Shown here in pieces: positions 15,946 through 17,617 of a DNA stretch of 17,617 nucleotides. The stretch comes from Akkermansiaceae bacterium UBA1518. GTDB lineage: Bacteria; Verrucomicrobiota; Verrucomicrobiia; Verrucomicrobiales; Akkermansiaceae. Under the pieces are notes generated by a model, which saw nothing but the letters and a program-made list of their open reading frames with translations, did not search any database and was not told the DNA's origin. The position numbers and the translations under genes are program-made. How positions within the stretch are numbered: position 1 is the first letter of the stretch; every line of letters starts with the position of its first letter. The stretch spans positions 1 through 17,617 of the forward strand of contig DCQM01000091.1 in the NCBI GenBank assembly GCA_002323895.1. The letters run 5' to 3'.

Positions 15946-16446
15946 ATGTCAGACGAACTATCACGCATGAGCCTCCTTTGGGAGACGATTCAGCAGGAGG
16001 AAGAATACCCCATTTTTCGACTGACTTATCTCAGTAGGGCAACCGAACCCTTCACGGATGCTGATTTCGATGACATTGAAAGTAAATCTGTTAAAGCCAA
16101 CAATGAGAGGGATGTGACGGGTCTTTTGGTGGTGAACGAGGATCGGATTTTGCAGATTTTGGAAGGCCGTGAAGAAGCGGTGCGCGAACTTTACGATAAA
16201 ATCGAAGCAGACAGCCGTCACACTGTTCTTAAGCTGGTTTGCGCGGTAGAGGATGAGGTTCGTTTGCTACTCACTTGGAATATGGTTGTTCGGGGATTAA
16301 ATGGCACTCCTCCTGATCTGCTCGACCAGTTTTCGAAGGTCTTTGACGATTTACTACATGCTGAATCGCAAAGTGAAATTGCCATCGATCATGTTGAGCT
16401 ATTCAAAGAAATAGCCCTCTTTGGAACGATTCCGGAAAAGGTTTAG
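15946..16446 (+). CDS. Short BLUF-domain blue-light photoreceptor
   Basis: A 166-residue, probably cytoplasmic, FAD-binding light sensor. BLUF covers about 22-117: FRLTYLSRA, SKSVKANNERDVTGLLVV, ILQILEGREEAVRELYDKI, and LLLTWNMVV. All photocycle residues are present at the spacing of AppA plus seven: Tyr28 (Tyr21), Ser48 (Ser41), Asn52 (Asn45), Gln70 (Gln63), Trp111 (Trp104), Met113 (Met106), so blue-light activity is expected. A roughly 50-residue tail, probably helical, follows; there is no EAL, GGDEF or DNA-binding domain, so it resembles stand-alone PixD-type BLUF proteins that signal through a partner. I use ATG at 15946; a GTG at 15916 would add ten residues and ATG at 15967 would remove seven, all without good ribosome sites. 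No partner is obvious nearby. A TonB-receptor scrap continues in frame after its TAG stop. Confidence 0.93.
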   Translation: MSDELSRMSLLWETIQQEEEYPIFRLTYLSRATEPFTDADFDDIESKSVKANNERDVTGLLVVNEDRILQILEGREEAVRELYDKIEADSRHTVLKLVCAVEDEVRLLLTWNMVVRGLNGTPPDLLDQFSKVFDDLLHAESQSEIAIDHVELFKEIALFGTIPEKV

Positions 16447-16611
16447 TTCACCGTTGTGGTGGCGGGTGATCTCACTCCGACGGTGGGAGTCCGTAATCTC
16501 TTGGGTGACTTTCAAGACGAACTTGAGACGGGCGCGTTTCTTGACTCAGGTTATGTGACAGGACCAGCTTTTCCTCGCAGCTTTTACGCCGGGTTGAAAT
16601 ACGATTTCTGA
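16447..16611 (+). pseudogene. C-terminal remnant of a TonB-dependent receptor
   Basis: The 54 codons directly after the BLUF stop, in the same frame, end at TGA (16609-16611) and read like the last beta-strands of a TonB-dependent outer-membrane receptor: VGVRNLLGDFQDELETG, then DSGYVTGPAFP, then PRSFYAGLKYDF. The terminal Phe and the GP-x-x-PR-x-x-(Y/F)-x-G-(L/V)-(K/R)-(Y/F) pattern are hallmarks of that family, whose full length is usually 700-1000 residues. There is no start codon, plug domain or upstream barrel in the window, so this is a 3' scrap left by a deletion or insertion. Translation could occur only by TAG read-through, for which nothing argues. Pseudogene status is inferred; the identity of the segment is quite clear. 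Confidence 0.8.
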
Positions 16612-16732
16612 CCGACTGCTACTGCTAGGAAATTGCTTTTGGCGGGAAAGGGTCACGATTTGGAGACGGACAATCAAAAGGCAAACGTATACCGGCGGTG
16701 GTGCTCAGACTTTTACTGAATAAGGAGGTTTA

Positions 16733-17617
16733 TTAAACTTCCCAGCCGGGACGGAACTCCGGGCGGATGAAGGGGTCGGCCTCGGGGCAGTTGATGGCAC
16801 GGTTGGTCTTGGGATCCCAAAGGATTTTTTTTCCAGTGCGAAGGGCGAGCTGGCCGATGAGGAGACCTTGGGTTAGTTTTCCGGCGTAGTCGAAGTTTGA
16901 TTGGGTTTCCGGTCCGCCTTTGCAGGCGAGGGCCCATTCGGTATGGTGGTCGGGGGTGCGTGGGAGAGTTGGTAGGGGCGGTTTGTAGCCAACGAATTGC
17001 TTTTGAGGAAGTAGCATGAACATGTCGTCGCCGGTGAGGCCACCGTGCCAGGTTCGGGTGAAGAGTGTTCCGGTGCTACCAATGATGAGAGAGCCGTTGG
17101 TGGGGATGGGTTCACCGTGGAAGAGATCAGCCGGGGGGAGTTTTTTGCCGTCGTAGAAAGTGAGTTTGACTGGTGGGGCGTTACCGCGAGCAGGGTAGTC
17201 GAGCTGGGTGACAGACCATAGTGGTGGGCAGTCGGGGGTGGCTTCGGCGGCGTCGATGACGTGGGCAGATTCGGGTAGGCCAAGTTCGAGCGCCCAGAAG
17301 GCGGTGTCGAGATTGTGGACAGCCATGTCTCCGATGGGCCCGGTGCCGAAGTCCCAGCGACCGCGCCATTTGAAGGGGACGTAATCAGGGTGGTATGGGC
17401 GTTTAGGTGCGGGGCCGAGCCAGAGGTTCCAGTCGAGTGTTTTTGGGACGGCTGGAGACCCAGCTGGGCGTTTTTCTCCCTGTGGCCACCAGCCGTTGGG
17501 GCGATCGGTCCAGACGTGGAGTTCTTCGACCTCGCCGATGGCGCCGGAACGGATGACTTCTACAGCGCGGCGGGAGCCTTCCATGGCGTGGCCCTGTTGG
17601 CCCATTTGGGTGACAAC
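16733..17617 (-). CDS. Gfo/Idh/MocA family oxidoreductase (5' end beyond window)
   Basis: The C-terminal about 295 residues of an NAD(P)-dependent dehydrogenase; the gene runs off the right edge, so the Rossmann nucleotide-binding part and start are missing. The frame stays open to the last base (VVTQMGQQGHAMEGSRRAVE). Family signs are the MGQQGH segment at the domain border, GAIGEVEELHVWTDRPNGWWPQG, the catalytic-region GPIGDMAVHNLDTAFWAL, and EWALACKGG with the late GQLALRTGKKILWDPKT and RPGWEV end, all typical of the long, often exported Gfo/Idh/MocA proteins abundant in Verrucomicrobiota and Planctomycetota. These oxidise or reduce sugar-like compounds, but the substrate is unknown. It looks GC-richer than the sulfatase and symporter, and is convergent with the BLUF/receptor remnant. 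The 121 bp between them show no gene. Confidence 0.88.
   Translation of the reverse strand, partial: VVTQMGQQGHAMEGSRRAVEVIRSGAIGEVEELHVWTDRPNGWWPQGEKRPAGSPAVPKTLDWNLWLGPAPKRPYHPDYVPFKWRGRWDFGTGPIGDMAVHNLDTAFWALELGLPESAHVIDAAEATPDCPPLWSVTQLDYPARGNAPPVKLTFYDGKKLPPADLFHGEPIPTNGSLIIGSTGTLFTRTWHGGLTGDDMFMLLPQKQFVGYKPPLPTLPRTPDHHTEWALACKGGPETQSNFDYAGKLTQGLLIGQLALRTGKKILWDPKTNRAINCPEADPFIRPEFRPGWEV

Noticed and set aside
16612..16732. A continued frame after the receptor remnant reading KLLLAGKGHDLE, which recalls MurE's AGKGHE
   Set aside because: Only a few residues match and the rest of the frame does not resemble MurE; chance is the better explanation.

Overview
The window looks like chromosomal DNA of a free-living, probably aquatic member of the Verrucomicrobiota. 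This is an inference. It rests on a secreted sulfatase carrying a passenger-type repeat, a DPDLDGIPN calcium-type repeat and an LQSSTDLINW tail of the kind common in Verrucomicrobiota and Planctomycetota secreted proteins, on a twin-arginine sugar isomerase/epimerase, on a large Gfo/Idh/MocA oxidoreductase, and on the general lack of strong Shine-Dalgarno sequences. No CRISPR array, insertion sequence or phage gene was seen.

Layout. Positions 1-6152 look like a glycan-use block: a FucP-type sugar/H+ symporter (minus), a divergent Tat-exported sugar-phosphate isomerase/epimerase-like protein (plus), and a long multidomain type I sulfatase (minus). Positions 6457-11040 are gltB, the large subunit of glutamate synthase, with a promoter and a perfect dyad at its start site; no gltD is present. 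Positions 11041-11505 hold no confident gene, but one plus-strand frame is open except for a single TAG and may be a decayed gene. A GNAT acetyltransferase (plus) then converges, with a short overlap, on a minus-strand run that reads from right to left: DUF4870 membrane protein, glycerate kinase, fabD, tRNA-Asp(GTC) with a strong terminator, trpF and crcB. trpF and crcB overlap by ATGA.

Positions 15946-16611 are the most unusual part. A complete short BLUF blue-light photoreceptor is followed, in the same frame and directly after its TAG stop, by 54 codons that read as the C-terminal end of a TonB-dependent receptor whose remainder is absent. The window ends in a Gfo/Idh/MocA oxidoreductase that lacks its N-terminal part because it runs off the edge.

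How the genes fit together. The symporter, the isomerase-like protein, the sulfatase and the receptor scrap fit uptake and breakdown of a sulfated, possibly fucose-rich polysaccharide. The central part is housekeeping: nitrogen assimilation, fatty-acid initiation, tryptophan synthesis, glycerate phosphorylation, fluoride export and a tRNA. I do not see a clearly new multi-gene system. The best leads are the BLUF/TonB-receptor junction, the dyad at the gltB start, and the possible decayed gene upstream of gltB.
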